A stretch of DNA of 64,000 nucleotides from Chitinophaga pinensis (lineage in GTDB: Bacteria > Bacteroidota > Bacteroidia > Chitinophagales > CAMDFR01): positions 62,001 through 126,000 of the forward strand of contig CAMDFR010000002.1 of the NCBI GenBank assembly GCA_945897725.1, written 5' to 3'. Below, in pieces: positions 44,140 to 52,075 of the stretch. Made by a program: the position numbers and the translations under genes. The first letter of the stretch is position 1. Each line of letters begins with the position of its first letter. The notes under the pieces are model-generated. The model was not told the DNA's origin and made no database searches. It saw only the letters and a list, made by a program, of their open reading frames with translations.

Positions 44140-44667
44140 ATGGTTGAAGAAAGAGTAGTACTCGTAAATAATGATGGTGAAGAGATTGGCACGATGGGCA
44201 AACAAGAGGCCCATGAAAAAGGCTTATTGCACAAAGCAATCAGCATCATTATTTATAATTCGGATGGTGAAATGCTTATTCAGCAAAGAGCACACAGTAA
44301 ATATCATTGGGCCGGCATTTGGAGTAATAGTTGTTGTTCTCACCCACGCGAAAACGAGAGTTTTGCGGCCGCGGCGCATAGACGATTGTTTGAGGAGCTC
44401 GGATTTCAAACAGATTTAACCGAAGAGTTTGATTTTATTTACAAGGCTTTTGACGAACCAAGTGGATTAACTGAGCATGAGTTTGATACTGTTTTTACAG
44501 GTGTATATGATGGCGAAATGAATCTAAATCCTGATGAAGTGGAAGCTGTAGAATGGATACGGCCCCTTGCGTTAATGGAGGATGTACGACAATATCCAGA
44601 AAAATATTCATTTTGGTTCAAAATAATTTTGGAGGAATTGATAAAAAATGGCAAGCTTTCAATGTAA
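44140..44667 (+). CDS. idi: isopentenyl-diphosphate delta-isomerase, type 1
   Basis: Nudix-fold enzyme interconverting isopentenyl and dimethylallyl diphosphate. The metal-site motif HWAGIWSNSCCSHPRENE contains the catalytic Cys. The Nudix-like AAHRRLFEELGF and C-terminal EVEAVEWI segments follow. The ATG at 44140 gives 175 residues starting MVEERVVLVNNDGEEIG, the normal N-terminus; a TTG at 44116 would add eight residues. It supplies precursors for the lipid carrier used by the neighbouring cell-wall cluster. Confidence 0.94.
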   Translation: MVEERVVLVNNDGEEIGTMGKQEAHEKGLLHKAISIIIYNSDGEMLIQQRAHSKYHWAGIWSNSCCSHPRENESFAAAAHRRLFEELGFQTDLTEEFDFIYKAFDEPSGLTEHEFDTVFTGVYDGEMNLNPDEVEAVEWIRPLALMEDVRQYPEKYSFWFKIILEELIKNGKLSM

Positions 44668-44709
44668 ATTATAGATCATAAATAAATAAAAATAGTTTAA
44701 GAAAAATAC

Positions 44710-44738
44710 TTTGTAATCATTGATTTATCGTTACTTTG
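44710..44738 (+). promoter_or_regulatory. promoter of the mreB-rodA cluster
   Basis: TTTG (44710-44713), 17-base spacer, TTACTTTG (44731-44738) followed by CA. The -7 part has one departure from TAnnTTTG. It lies 53 bases before the mreB ATG. Confidence 0.5.
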
Positions 44739-44791
44739 CATAAGGTTTTTAAAATTTACAATTTACAACGACAAGAATCACCAAAATATCC

Positions 44792-45814
44792 ATGGGATTA
44801 TTCAATTTTTTAACGCATGAAATAGCCATAGACCTAGGTACGGCAAACATTTTGATTGTGCACAATGATAAGGTAGTGGTTGATGAACCATCCATTGTAG
44901 CTATTGATAGACGGACCGATAAAGTTATCGCCGTTGGTAAAAGAGCGATGATGATGCATGAGAAAACGCATTCTAACATTAAAACCATTAGACCATTGAA
45001 AGATGGTGTCATAGCTGATTTTAATGCTGCGGAAAGCATGATACGTGAGATGATTAAATTGATCCACGGTAATAAAAAGTTTCTTTTCCCACCTTCCTAT
45101 AAAATGGTTATTTGTATCCCATCTGGTATTACGGAAGTTGAAAAAAGAGCCGTAAGAGATAGTGCTGAACAAGCCGGAGCCAAGGAGGTAAAGCTTATTC
45201 ATGAGCCAATGGCTGCTGCGATAGGTATCGGTATTGACGTTGAGGAGCCTCAAGGAAATATGATTATTGATATTGGAGGCGGTACAACTGAGATAGCTGT
45301 AATTGCATTGTCAGGCATTGTTTGTGATCAATCCATCCGAGTAGCGGGAGATGAATTTACACTCGATATTGTGGATTATATGAGACGTCAACATAATATG
45401 CTCATAGGTGAGCGTTCTGCCGAAAACATTAAAATTCAAATCGGTTCAGCTTTGCCAGAGTTAGATAACCCTCCAGCTGATTATCCTGTAAATGGAAGAG
45501 ATTTGATGACAGGTATTCCTAAGCAAATTGTGGTGTCCTATTCTGAAATTGCCCACGCCATTGATAAATCAATCTCTAAAATTGAAGAAGCTATCTTGAA
45601 AGCATTGGAAACAACGCCTCCTGAATTGGCTGCAGATATTTATAGAACGGGATTGTACTTAACAGGTGGTGGTGCCTTGCTGCATGGTTTAGACAAACGT
45701 ATTAGTCAGAAAACAAAATTGCCAGTATTCGTTGCCGAAGATCCTTTGCGCGCTGTTGCAAGAGGCACAGGTATTGCACTGAAAAATATGGATAAGTTCA
45801 CATTCTTAATGTAA
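44792..45814 (+). CDS. mreB: rod-shape-determining actin-like protein MreB
   Basis: 340 residues of the actin/Hsp70 ATPase fold: phosphate-1 IDLGTANILI, phosphate-2 IDIGGGTTEIAV, and adenosine motif LTGGGALLHGLD. It forms membrane-bound filaments that guide lateral wall synthesis. It heads the mreB-mreC-mreD-mrdA-rodA cluster, which implies a rod-shaped cell or rod-shaped ancestry. Confidence 0.97.
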   Translation: MGLFNFLTHEIAIDLGTANILIVHNDKVVVDEPSIVAIDRRTDKVIAVGKRAMMMHEKTHSNIKTIRPLKDGVIADFNAAESMIREMIKLIHGNKKFLFPPSYKMVICIPSGITEVEKRAVRDSAEQAGAKEVKLIHEPMAAAIGIGIDVEEPQGNMIIDIGGGTTEIAVIALSGIVCDQSIRVAGDEFTLDIVDYMRRQHNMLIGERSAENIKIQIGSALPELDNPPADYPVNGRDLMTGIPKQIVVSYSEIAHAIDKSISKIEEAILKALETTPPELAADIYRTGLYLTGGGALLHGLDKRISQKTKLPVFVAEDPLRAVARGTGIALKNMDKFTFLM

Positions 45815-45835
45815 CCTCAGAACTATAATACATCA

Positions 45836-46684
45836 ATGCGTTATCTATTTAGATTTTTATCTAATAACTACTTTTTATTTTTATTTATTTTTTTTGAAAT
45901 TATCTGTATGTATTTAGTGTCTAACAACAATAGATACTACAATAGTAGTTTTGTAAATACCAGTAACGAGGTAACCTCAAGCATTTATCAATCCGAAAAT
46001 AACATCCTCAAGTTTTTCTCTTTGGGCAGGGTGAATGATAGTTTGATCATTGAAAATGTAAAACTACAACAACTCCTTTCTAGAAATTATGTTTCCAATG
46101 CAGTTACAATTGACTCTCTTCAAGATACTTCTGATGCCGAATTAGAGCAAGTCTATTCGTTGATGCATGCACAAGTAATCAATAACACGACAGATAAGTC
46201 CAAAAATTTTATTTATCTAGATAAAGGGAGCAAAGATGGCATTGCAAAAAACATGGGTGTGTATAATGACAAGGGGATCGTTGGTATTACCATCGGTGTT
46301 TCAAAAAATTACTCTGTGGTGATGTCTGTTTTGAATACAGACTCAAGGGTTGGTGTAAAACTTACAAAAGATAATTATTTTGGTAATTTGACTTGGGACA
46401 CTAAAAGTAGTAAATATGCCACTCTTAGCCAGATTCCAAACCACGTTAAAGTTGCCAAACACGACACAGTAATGACGAGTGGATATTCCTCCTTTTTTCC
46501 TGCAGGAATCATGGTAGGAACGGTAGAGTCTTGGCAGGAGATTACAGGTTCTAATTTACTAGAGCTAAAAATAAAATTATCGACAGACTTCCATAATTTG
46601 AATTATCTCTATATTGTTAATCATATGCGAAAGAATGAACTTAATGCATTGGAAAAATTAGTTGATGAACCGGCAGAACATTAA
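45836..46684 (+). CDS. mreC: rod-shape-determining protein MreC
   Basis: 282 residues: an N-terminal membrane helix (about 10-28), a coiled coil, then the two six-stranded beta-barrels of periplasmic MreC (NFIYLDKGSKDGIAKNMGVY, GIVGITIGVSKNYSVVMSVL, VMTSGYSSFFPAGIMVGTV). It links MreB to the wall synthases. It begins 21 bases after mreB and overlaps mreD. Confidence 0.95.
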   Translation: MRYLFRFLSNNYFLFLFIFFEIICMYLVSNNNRYYNSSFVNTSNEVTSSIYQSENNILKFFSLGRVNDSLIIENVKLQQLLSRNYVSNAVTIDSLQDTSDAELEQVYSLMHAQVINNTTDKSKNFIYLDKGSKDGIAKNMGVYNDKGIVGITIGVSKNYSVVMSVLNTDSRVGVKLTKDNYFGNLTWDTKSSKYATLSQIPNHVKVAKHDTVMTSGYSSFFPAGIMVGTVESWQEITGSNLLELKIKLSTDFHNLNYLYIVNHMRKNELNALEKLVDEPAEH

Positions 46685-47186
46685 ATATATTGGACATTGC
46701 ATCCTAATCATCTTGGTTCAGGTATTGATATTAAACCACATCAATATCAATGGAATGATTAATCCCTATATCTATCCTTTGCTCATTATTCTTTTGCCTA
46801 TAACCGTACGTCCCTATAATCTATTGATCATTGCTTTTTCTGTAGGTTTTGTCATAGATGTTTTTCGTGACACTCTTGGTATGCACACTTCAGCTTTAGT
46901 GTTGGTGGCTTTTTTGCGTCCATTGCTTTTTAAACTACTCAATCCCAAAGAGCAGGAAACAAATGATTTAATGGACATGTATTATCATGGGGTTACTTGG
47001 TTTGTAGTATACGTTTCAATCGTTGTTTTTATACACCATTCCGTATTCTTCCTAGTTGAAAAAGGAAATTTTGTTTCCTATCATTATACGTTCTTTAAAA
47101 CAATTATCAGTAGTATGTTTTCGGTGCTTTTTATGATGATGTATTTGCTGTTTTCATCTAACAAGTCAGCAGCTAAATATAACTAA
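46665..47186 (+). CDS. mreD: rod-shape-determining protein MreD
   Basis: 173 residues and five to six membrane helices; PYIYPLLIILLPITVRP and GFVIDVFRDTLGMHTSALVLVAFLRP-like segments match Bacteroidota MreD. The ATG at 46665 is chosen; the TTG just before it is also in frame. It overlaps mreC by 20 bases, suggesting translational coupling. Confidence 0.92.
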   Translation: MNRQNIKYIGHCILIILVQVLILNHININGMINPYIYPLLIILLPITVRPYNLLIIAFSVGFVIDVFRDTLGMHTSALVLVAFLRPLLFKLLNPKEQETNDLMDMYYHGVTWFVVYVSIVVFIHHSVFFLVEKGNFVSYHYTFFKTIISSMFSVLFMMMYLLFSSNKSAAKYN

Positions 47187-47188
47187 AC

Positions 47189-49060
47189 TTGAAAGATTTA
47201 TTTTCCTCAAGAGCATCGGTCATTAAAATTGTTTTCATTGTAATTGGGTCTATGTTTTTTTTGAGATTGTTTTATCTCCAGGTTCTTAGCAGTGAGTTTG
47301 CTCAGCAGGCAAACAACAATGCTATCAAACAAAGAAGGGTAGAACCAGCAAGAGGTTTGATTTACGATAGAAACGGCAAGATATTGGTTTATAATGCTCC
47401 AATCTATGATGTTTTCGTGAATCCTTCGCAGGCAAAAAATAAAGCAATAGATACGACTAAATTCTGTGAGTTGTTGTCTATTTCTAAAGAGCAATTTATC
47501 AAGTATTATAAAAAGGCAAAGTTGGAGTTTCCAAACAAACAATCTGTTTTTTTAAGTCAAGTTTCCATCGAAGACTACTCAAAATTTCAAGAGTACTTAA
47601 ATCAGTTTACGGGCTATAGTGGCGTGGTAAGAACGATGAGACAATATCCCTATAATAGCGCTCCTAATTTATTTGGATATATTGGAGAAGTGAGCGACAG
47701 ACAAATCGAAGCGTCAGAAGGATATTACCAACCCGGAGACTATGCCGGCAAATTTGGCTTGGAAATGAAGTACGATGATTATTTGAGGGGAACCATTGGA
47801 ATCAATTATTATTATGTTGACAAACTTGGCAGAGAGCAAGGCTCCTACGAAAAGGGTGAATATGACCAAAAGCCAATTGCCGGAAAAAATCTAATTTCTA
47901 CCATCGATATAGAGTTACAGCAGTACGGGGAGAAATTGATGCAGAACAAGAGAGGAAGCATTGTTGCCATTGAGCCAAAAACTGGTGAAATTCTTTGTTT
48001 AGTAAGTAGTCCTTCTTTTGACCCTAATTTATTGACCGGTAGGAAGCGTGGAGAGAATTATATGAAACTCTTGAATGACCCTCAGAAACCATTAATCGAT
48101 AGGCCTTTGACAGCTACCTATCCACCAGGATCTACTTTTAAAGTATTTAATGCATTGATCGCATTGGGAGATGGAAGTATCACTTCTGATTATGGATGGT
48201 CTTGTGGTGGTGGTTATCATTTGGGAGGGGGTAAAGTGGTGAGATGCTCGCATCCACATCCCTCTGCGGCCAATCTCATGGATGGATTAAAGTATTCTTG
48301 TAACCCATATTTCTGTGCCACATTCAAAGCTTCAGTAGAAAATGCTATTTATACTTCTACAGAGGTCGGTTATCTTCATTGGAGGAATGTGATGTTAGCT
48401 ATGGGAGTAGGTCAAAAAACGGGTATTGATCTTGCTGGTGAAAAAAGTGGTAATGTTCCTACCCCTGAATATTATAATAAGATTTATGGAAAAGGACAAT
48501 GGCATGCTAATACAATTATTTCTTTAAGTATTGGTCAGGGCGAGATTCTGATGACACCTCTACAAATGGCAAATGGGTATGCATTAATTGCTAACCGAGG
48601 ATATTATTATACACCTCACTTGATTAAGAAGGTAGAAGGCGATTCAACAAATGAATTTAAATTGAATTATCCATTACATAATCCTGGTATTGCTTATATT
48701 CTGTACGATGCCGTCTGTGAAGGATTAAGAAGGGTGGTGGAGTCTGGAACGGCACATTCTTGTGCGATTCCATCTATTCAAATGTGTGGTAAAACAGGTA
48801 CGGCTCAGAATCCTCATGGTGAAAACCATTCATTGTTTGCTGGATATGCTCCTTTTGAAAATCCTAAAATTGCAATTGCTGTAATTGTTGAAAATGGTGG
48901 CTATGGCGCTACCTATGCAGCACCTATCGTAAGTTTAATGGTGGAAAAATATATCAATGATACTATTGAAACAAGTAGACAGAAGATGGAAAAAAGAATG
49001 TTTGACGCAGACTTATTAAATACAGGAAACTATGGAAAGAAACCGGAAATTATTGAATGA
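47189..49060 (+). CDS. mrdA: penicillin-binding protein 2 (peptidoglycan transpeptidase)
   Basis: 623 residues: N-terminal membrane helix (about 10-30), pedestal with RGLIYDRNGKILVYN, and a C-terminal transpeptidase with the three active-site motifs STFK (S315-K318), SCN (370-372) and KTG (535-537). It crosslinks lateral-wall peptidoglycan with RodA. Translation starts at TTG two bases after the mreD stop; no nearby ATG exists before the membrane helix. It overlaps rodA by 29 bases. Confidence 0.96.
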   Translation: MKDLFSSRASVIKIVFIVIGSMFFLRLFYLQVLSSEFAQQANNNAIKQRRVEPARGLIYDRNGKILVYNAPIYDVFVNPSQAKNKAIDTTKFCELLSISKEQFIKYYKKAKLEFPNKQSVFLSQVSIEDYSKFQEYLNQFTGYSGVVRTMRQYPYNSAPNLFGYIGEVSDRQIEASEGYYQPGDYAGKFGLEMKYDDYLRGTIGINYYYVDKLGREQGSYEKGEYDQKPIAGKNLISTIDIELQQYGEKLMQNKRGSIVAIEPKTGEILCLVSSPSFDPNLLTGRKRGENYMKLLNDPQKPLIDRPLTATYPPGSTFKVFNALIALGDGSITSDYGWSCGGGYHLGGGKVVRCSHPHPSAANLMDGLKYSCNPYFCATFKASVENAIYTSTEVGYLHWRNVMLAMGVGQKTGIDLAGEKSGNVPTPEYYNKIYGKGQWHANTIISLSIGQGEILMTPLQMANGYALIANRGYYYTPHLIKKVEGDSTNEFKLNYPLHNPGIAYILYDAVCEGLRRVVESGTAHSCAIPSIQMCGKTGTAQNPHGENHSLFAGYAPFENPKIAIAVIVENGGYGATYAAPIVSLMVEKYINDTIETSRQKMEKRMFDADLLNTGNYGKKPEIIE

Positions 49061-50378
49061 GTTTGATTGGGTCATCATTGCCATCTATGCGACCTTATTA
49101 CTCTTTGGTTGTTTATCTGTATATGCAGCATCCTTTCGTGAGTTAGAAGCTTCTTCTTTTGCACAAGTATTTGATATAAAAACGTCATTTGGAAAACAAA
49201 TGATGTGGGTGGCTATCTGCATTGTGATGGTAACTTTTGTCTTATTAGTAGACAGTAAATTCTTTACATCTCTTGCGTATCTAAGTTATATCATTTCAAT
49301 ACTTTTATTGGTTGCGGTATTAGTCGTTGGCAAAGAAATCCATGGTAATAAATCATGGTTTGGTATTGGTTCATTTGGAATTCAACCAGCAGAATTTGCT
49401 AAGTTTTGCACAGCACTTGCATTAGCAAAGTTTTTATCCAATCAAAATATTGAGATAAAGAACATGAGGAATATGCTTACTGCATTTGCTATTATTGGAT
49501 TGCCTGCAGCACTTGTACTTATGCAACCTGATTTAGGTTCAATGTTGGTGTTCTGTTCTTTTGTTATTGTATTATATCGAGAAGGCCTAAACCCTTTATT
49601 TCTTATTGTTCCATTCTTACTTCTGCTATTTAGTATTGTGGCGCTGAAATTTGGAGCACTGGTTCTCGCAATACTTGTTTTAGTTTCTTTGTCATTGTTT
49701 ATATACTACAATTTTAAAAAAAGTATAAGAGCGATCATGCTTATTGTGTTCTTGCATTGTTTTGTAATTGGTTATGGCTATTCGGTAGATTTTATCTATA
49801 ACAAAGTCATGAAGGATTATCAAAGAGCCAGAATTGATTATACACTTCGAATTAGTTCCAAGCAAACTATTAACAAGCCTTTAGTTAAAGAAGAGGTAGT
49901 CTTAAAGCCCCATACTGGCGAAAAAAAACATCGTAAATTTGATGATTGGAATATTCGTCAATCCATCATTGCTATTGGATCAGGAGGATTACTCGGTAAA
50001 GGTTTTCTAAAGGGAACGCAAACAAAATTTGAGTTTGTACCAGAGCAAACGACAGATTTTATTTTTTGTACCATTGGAGAAGAAGAGGGCTTCTGGGGAA
50101 CAACGTTAATACTTGCATTATACATCGGTTTACTATTGCGACTTGTGTGGATGGCAGACAGACAAAGATCTAAATTTAGTAGAATCTATGGTTACAGCGT
50201 TGCATGTATTTTGTTTTTTCATTTTTTAATTAATATTGGAATGACTATTGGAGTTGTTCCTGTGATTGGCATACCTCTGCCATTCATTAGCTATGGAGGT
50301 TCTTCCTTGCTTGCCTTTACTTTGCTTTTAATGATTATGGTGAAGCTAGATGCGGATAGATTGCATGTGTTAAGATAG
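49032..50378 (+). CDS. rodA: peptidoglycan glycosyltransferase RodA
   Basis: 448 residues of the SEDS family with about ten membrane helices. The conserved GNKSWFGIGSFGIQPAEFAK, LMQPDLGSMLVF, FVPEQTTDFIFCTIGEE and GIPLPFISYGGSS motifs are present. A hydrophilic insertion at about 275-300 (EEVVLKPHTGEKKHRKFDD) is longer than in proteobacterial RodA. It polymerises lipid II with MrdA. Its 3' end overlaps the convergent recO by 9 bases. Confidence 0.96.
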   Translation: MERNRKLLNEFDWVIIAIYATLLLFGCLSVYAASFRELEASSFAQVFDIKTSFGKQMMWVAICIVMVTFVLLVDSKFFTSLAYLSYIISILLLVAVLVVGKEIHGNKSWFGIGSFGIQPAEFAKFCTALALAKFLSNQNIEIKNMRNMLTAFAIIGLPAALVLMQPDLGSMLVFCSFVIVLYREGLNPLFLIVPFLLLLFSIVALKFGALVLAILVLVSLSLFIYYNFKKSIRAIMLIVFLHCFVIGYGYSVDFIYNKVMKDYQRARIDYTLRISSKQTINKPLVKEEVVLKPHTGEKKHRKFDDWNIRQSIIAIGSGGLLGKGFLKGTQTKFEFVPEQTTDFIFCTIGEEEGFWGTTLILALYIGLLLRLVWMADRQRSKFSRIYGYSVACILFFHFLINIGMTIGVVPVIGIPLPFISYGGSSLLAFTLLLMIMVKLDADRLHVLR

Positions 50379-51086
50379 TACCTGATGTAGAATTGGCGGC
50401 GATTTTAGGGGTTTGAAATTTTCGATATGATAACGAAAATAAAGTTGCACTGCATCCAACATTTCTCTTCTTTCTTGGTTTTTTTCATAAATATTTGCAG
50501 GGAATTCCTGTTGCAGTACCTCATTCCAATATCGGCTGCATGTCCTATTAATGGAGTATTCGTCTTGAGGAATAGAATGAAACAATCCCTCCTTAAGACT
50601 AAAAAAAGGATGCAGGTTGTCGAACTCATTTCCAGGTTCGTAGCCTATCTGTTTGCTCAACTGAATGGCAAACCATACAGGAAAAGCAACATCATCACAA
50701 TCCATTTTATCTAAATGTAAGATGCTGTTGATTATAAAATGGTAAAGAGAATCGTTGTTTTCTTGTTCTTGGATGGAGTGGTTTAGAAGTTCCAAAGTAA
50801 AAAGACAAATGCTTGTCTTAATGATATGATGCGAGATATGTTTGAAAAGGTGTGCCAGTTTATATTCCTTCACGTGTTGAAGATTTTTATTCTCTCTATT
50901 GTACACTTCAAGATCTAAAATATTTCCCGCTTGTAACAAAACAGCTTTTCCAATAGATTTAGTCGATCTAACGCCATTTACCATGTAAGAAACAAGTCCA
51001 AATTTTTCGGTATATATCCTACAGATAAGGCTAGATTCGCCATATTTAAGCGTTTGTAAAACAATTCCTTGGGTAGATTGTATCAT
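50370..51086 (-). CDS. recO: DNA repair protein RecO
   Basis: 238 residues: N-terminal OB fold (GIVLQTLKYGESSLICRIYT, FGLVSYMVNGVR), then the helical domain. It loads RecA on SSB-coated DNA with RecR. No zinc-finger cysteines are evident, as in many non-thermophile members. It converges on rodA. Confidence 0.93.
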   Translation of the reverse strand: MIQSTQGIVLQTLKYGESSLICRIYTEKFGLVSYMVNGVRSTKSIGKAVLLQAGNILDLEVYNRENKNLQHVKEYKLAHLFKHISHHIIKTSICLFTLELLNHSIQEQENNDSLYHFIINSILHLDKMDCDDVAFPVWFAIQLSKQIGYEPGNEFDNLHPFFSLKEGLFHSIPQDEYSINRTCSRYWNEVLQQEFPANIYEKNQERREMLDAVQLYFRYHIENFKPLKSPPILHQVLS

Positions 51087-51175
51087 CTTGTAGAAACAAC
51101 ATTTTTGTTGCTGAAATAATATAGTGCTTTAAAAGGGCTTTTTTAAGAAATGAATTGTTTACACAATCAAGAATG

Positions 51176-51183
51176 CAAATTTA
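51176..51183 (-). promoter_or_regulatory. -7 element (TAAATTTG) upstream of recO
   Basis: The minus strand reads TAAATTTG followed by CAT, an exact match to TAnnTTTG, 90 bases before the ATG. A TTTG lies 12 bases upstream, closer than usual. Confidence 0.4.
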
Positions 51184-51239
51184 CGTTTATCTTATCAAAG
51201 TGAGATTAAATTTAAAGCATGTTAATTGTTGAATTTTAA

Positions 51240-51269
51240 TTTGAGAATACATTATTCTATATAATATTG
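51240..51269 (+). promoter_or_regulatory. promoter of the CBS-domain gene, near-leaderless
   Basis: TTTG (51240-51243), 18-base spacer, TAATATTG (51262-51269; one mismatch). The ATG begins at 51274, only four bases beyond, so the mRNA would be leaderless or nearly so. Confidence 0.5.
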
Positions 51270-51273
51270 CATT

Positions 51274-51939
51274 ATGATAGCAAGACAACTGATAGCAGAT
51301 ACCATTCCTGCTCTAAATCTCCAAGACAGTGCCTCCAAAGCCCTCGATCAGATGCAGGAATTTGGGATTGAAATGCTTCCAGTGGTTGACGAAAACAAAA
51401 AGTATGTGGGCTTGTTAACGGATGAAGCTATTCTTGATATTCAAGATATGGACCTTCCACTTAAAGATTTGCCATATGCCTTAACACATCCTTTTGTGAA
51501 AGCCAACATGCATATTTTTGAAGTTATAAAAATTGCAGCAGAGAATAATCTTTCATTGATACCGGTGTTGGAGGATGATAACTTGTTTATTGGAACCATC
51601 ACTTTGCAAAGTCTGTTTAGGTATTTTTCTAATATTAATTCCCTGACTGAGCCTGGAGCAATCATTATTTTAGAAACAGCCATAAATAGCTATTCACTCT
51701 CAGAAATCTCTAGAATTGTTGATTCTTGTGATATCAAAGTACTTGCCTTATATGTAAATATACTAAGAGATAAGTCAACTATTGAAATTACGATGAAACT
51801 CGACAAGACAGATTTATCGTCGCTATTAAATACATTCGAAAGATTCCAATACACAATCCTAGCTTCCTTTCAAGAAAAGGAATACATCCAGGATTTAAAA
51901 GAACGATACGATGAATTCATGAATTTTTTGGATATTTAG
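51274..51939 (+). CDS. two-CBS-domain protein (AcuB-like)
   Basis: 221 residues. Two CBS motifs occupy about 1-125 (MIARQLIADTIPALNLQDSA, MLPVVDENKKYVGLLTD; HIFEVIKIAAENNLSLIPVL). The C-terminal part (IIILETAINSYSLSEISRIV ... IEITMKLDKTD) resembles an ACT-like fold. CBS pairs bind adenine nucleotides and regulate other domains. In many Bacteroidota this gene lies near nadK and uppS; neither adjoins it here. Regulatory role inferred, target unknown. Confidence 0.85.
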   Translation: MIARQLIADTIPALNLQDSASKALDQMQEFGIEMLPVVDENKKYVGLLTDEAILDIQDMDLPLKDLPYALTHPFVKANMHIFEVIKIAAENNLSLIPVLEDDNLFIGTITLQSLFRYFSNINSLTEPGAIIILETAINSYSLSEISRIVDSCDIKVLALYVNILRDKSTIEITMKLDKTDLSSLLNTFERFQYTILASFQEKEYIQDLKERYDEFMNFLDI

Positions 51940-52003
51940 TTGGTTTTTGTCTAATATCCTGTAATCCAACTCTGTTAACAATTTTATTTATTTCTAAGAT
52001 ACA

Positions 52004-52034
52004 TTGCATATAGGGCCAATAACCCTTATTTTTG
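52004..52034 (+). promoter_or_regulatory. promoter of the PpiD-like gene
   Basis: TTG (52004-52006), 20-base spacer, TATTTTTG (52027-52034) followed by CAC; the -7 part is a perfect match. Leader about 37 bases. Confidence 0.65.
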
Positions 52035-52075
52035 CACTTCTTTTTTTAAGTAAACATTACTAAACAAACACTTAA

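Noticed and set aside
51976-51981. Single TTAACA upstream of the PpiD-like gene
   Set aside because: Only one hexamer with no phased partner, so chance in AT-rich DNA is enough.
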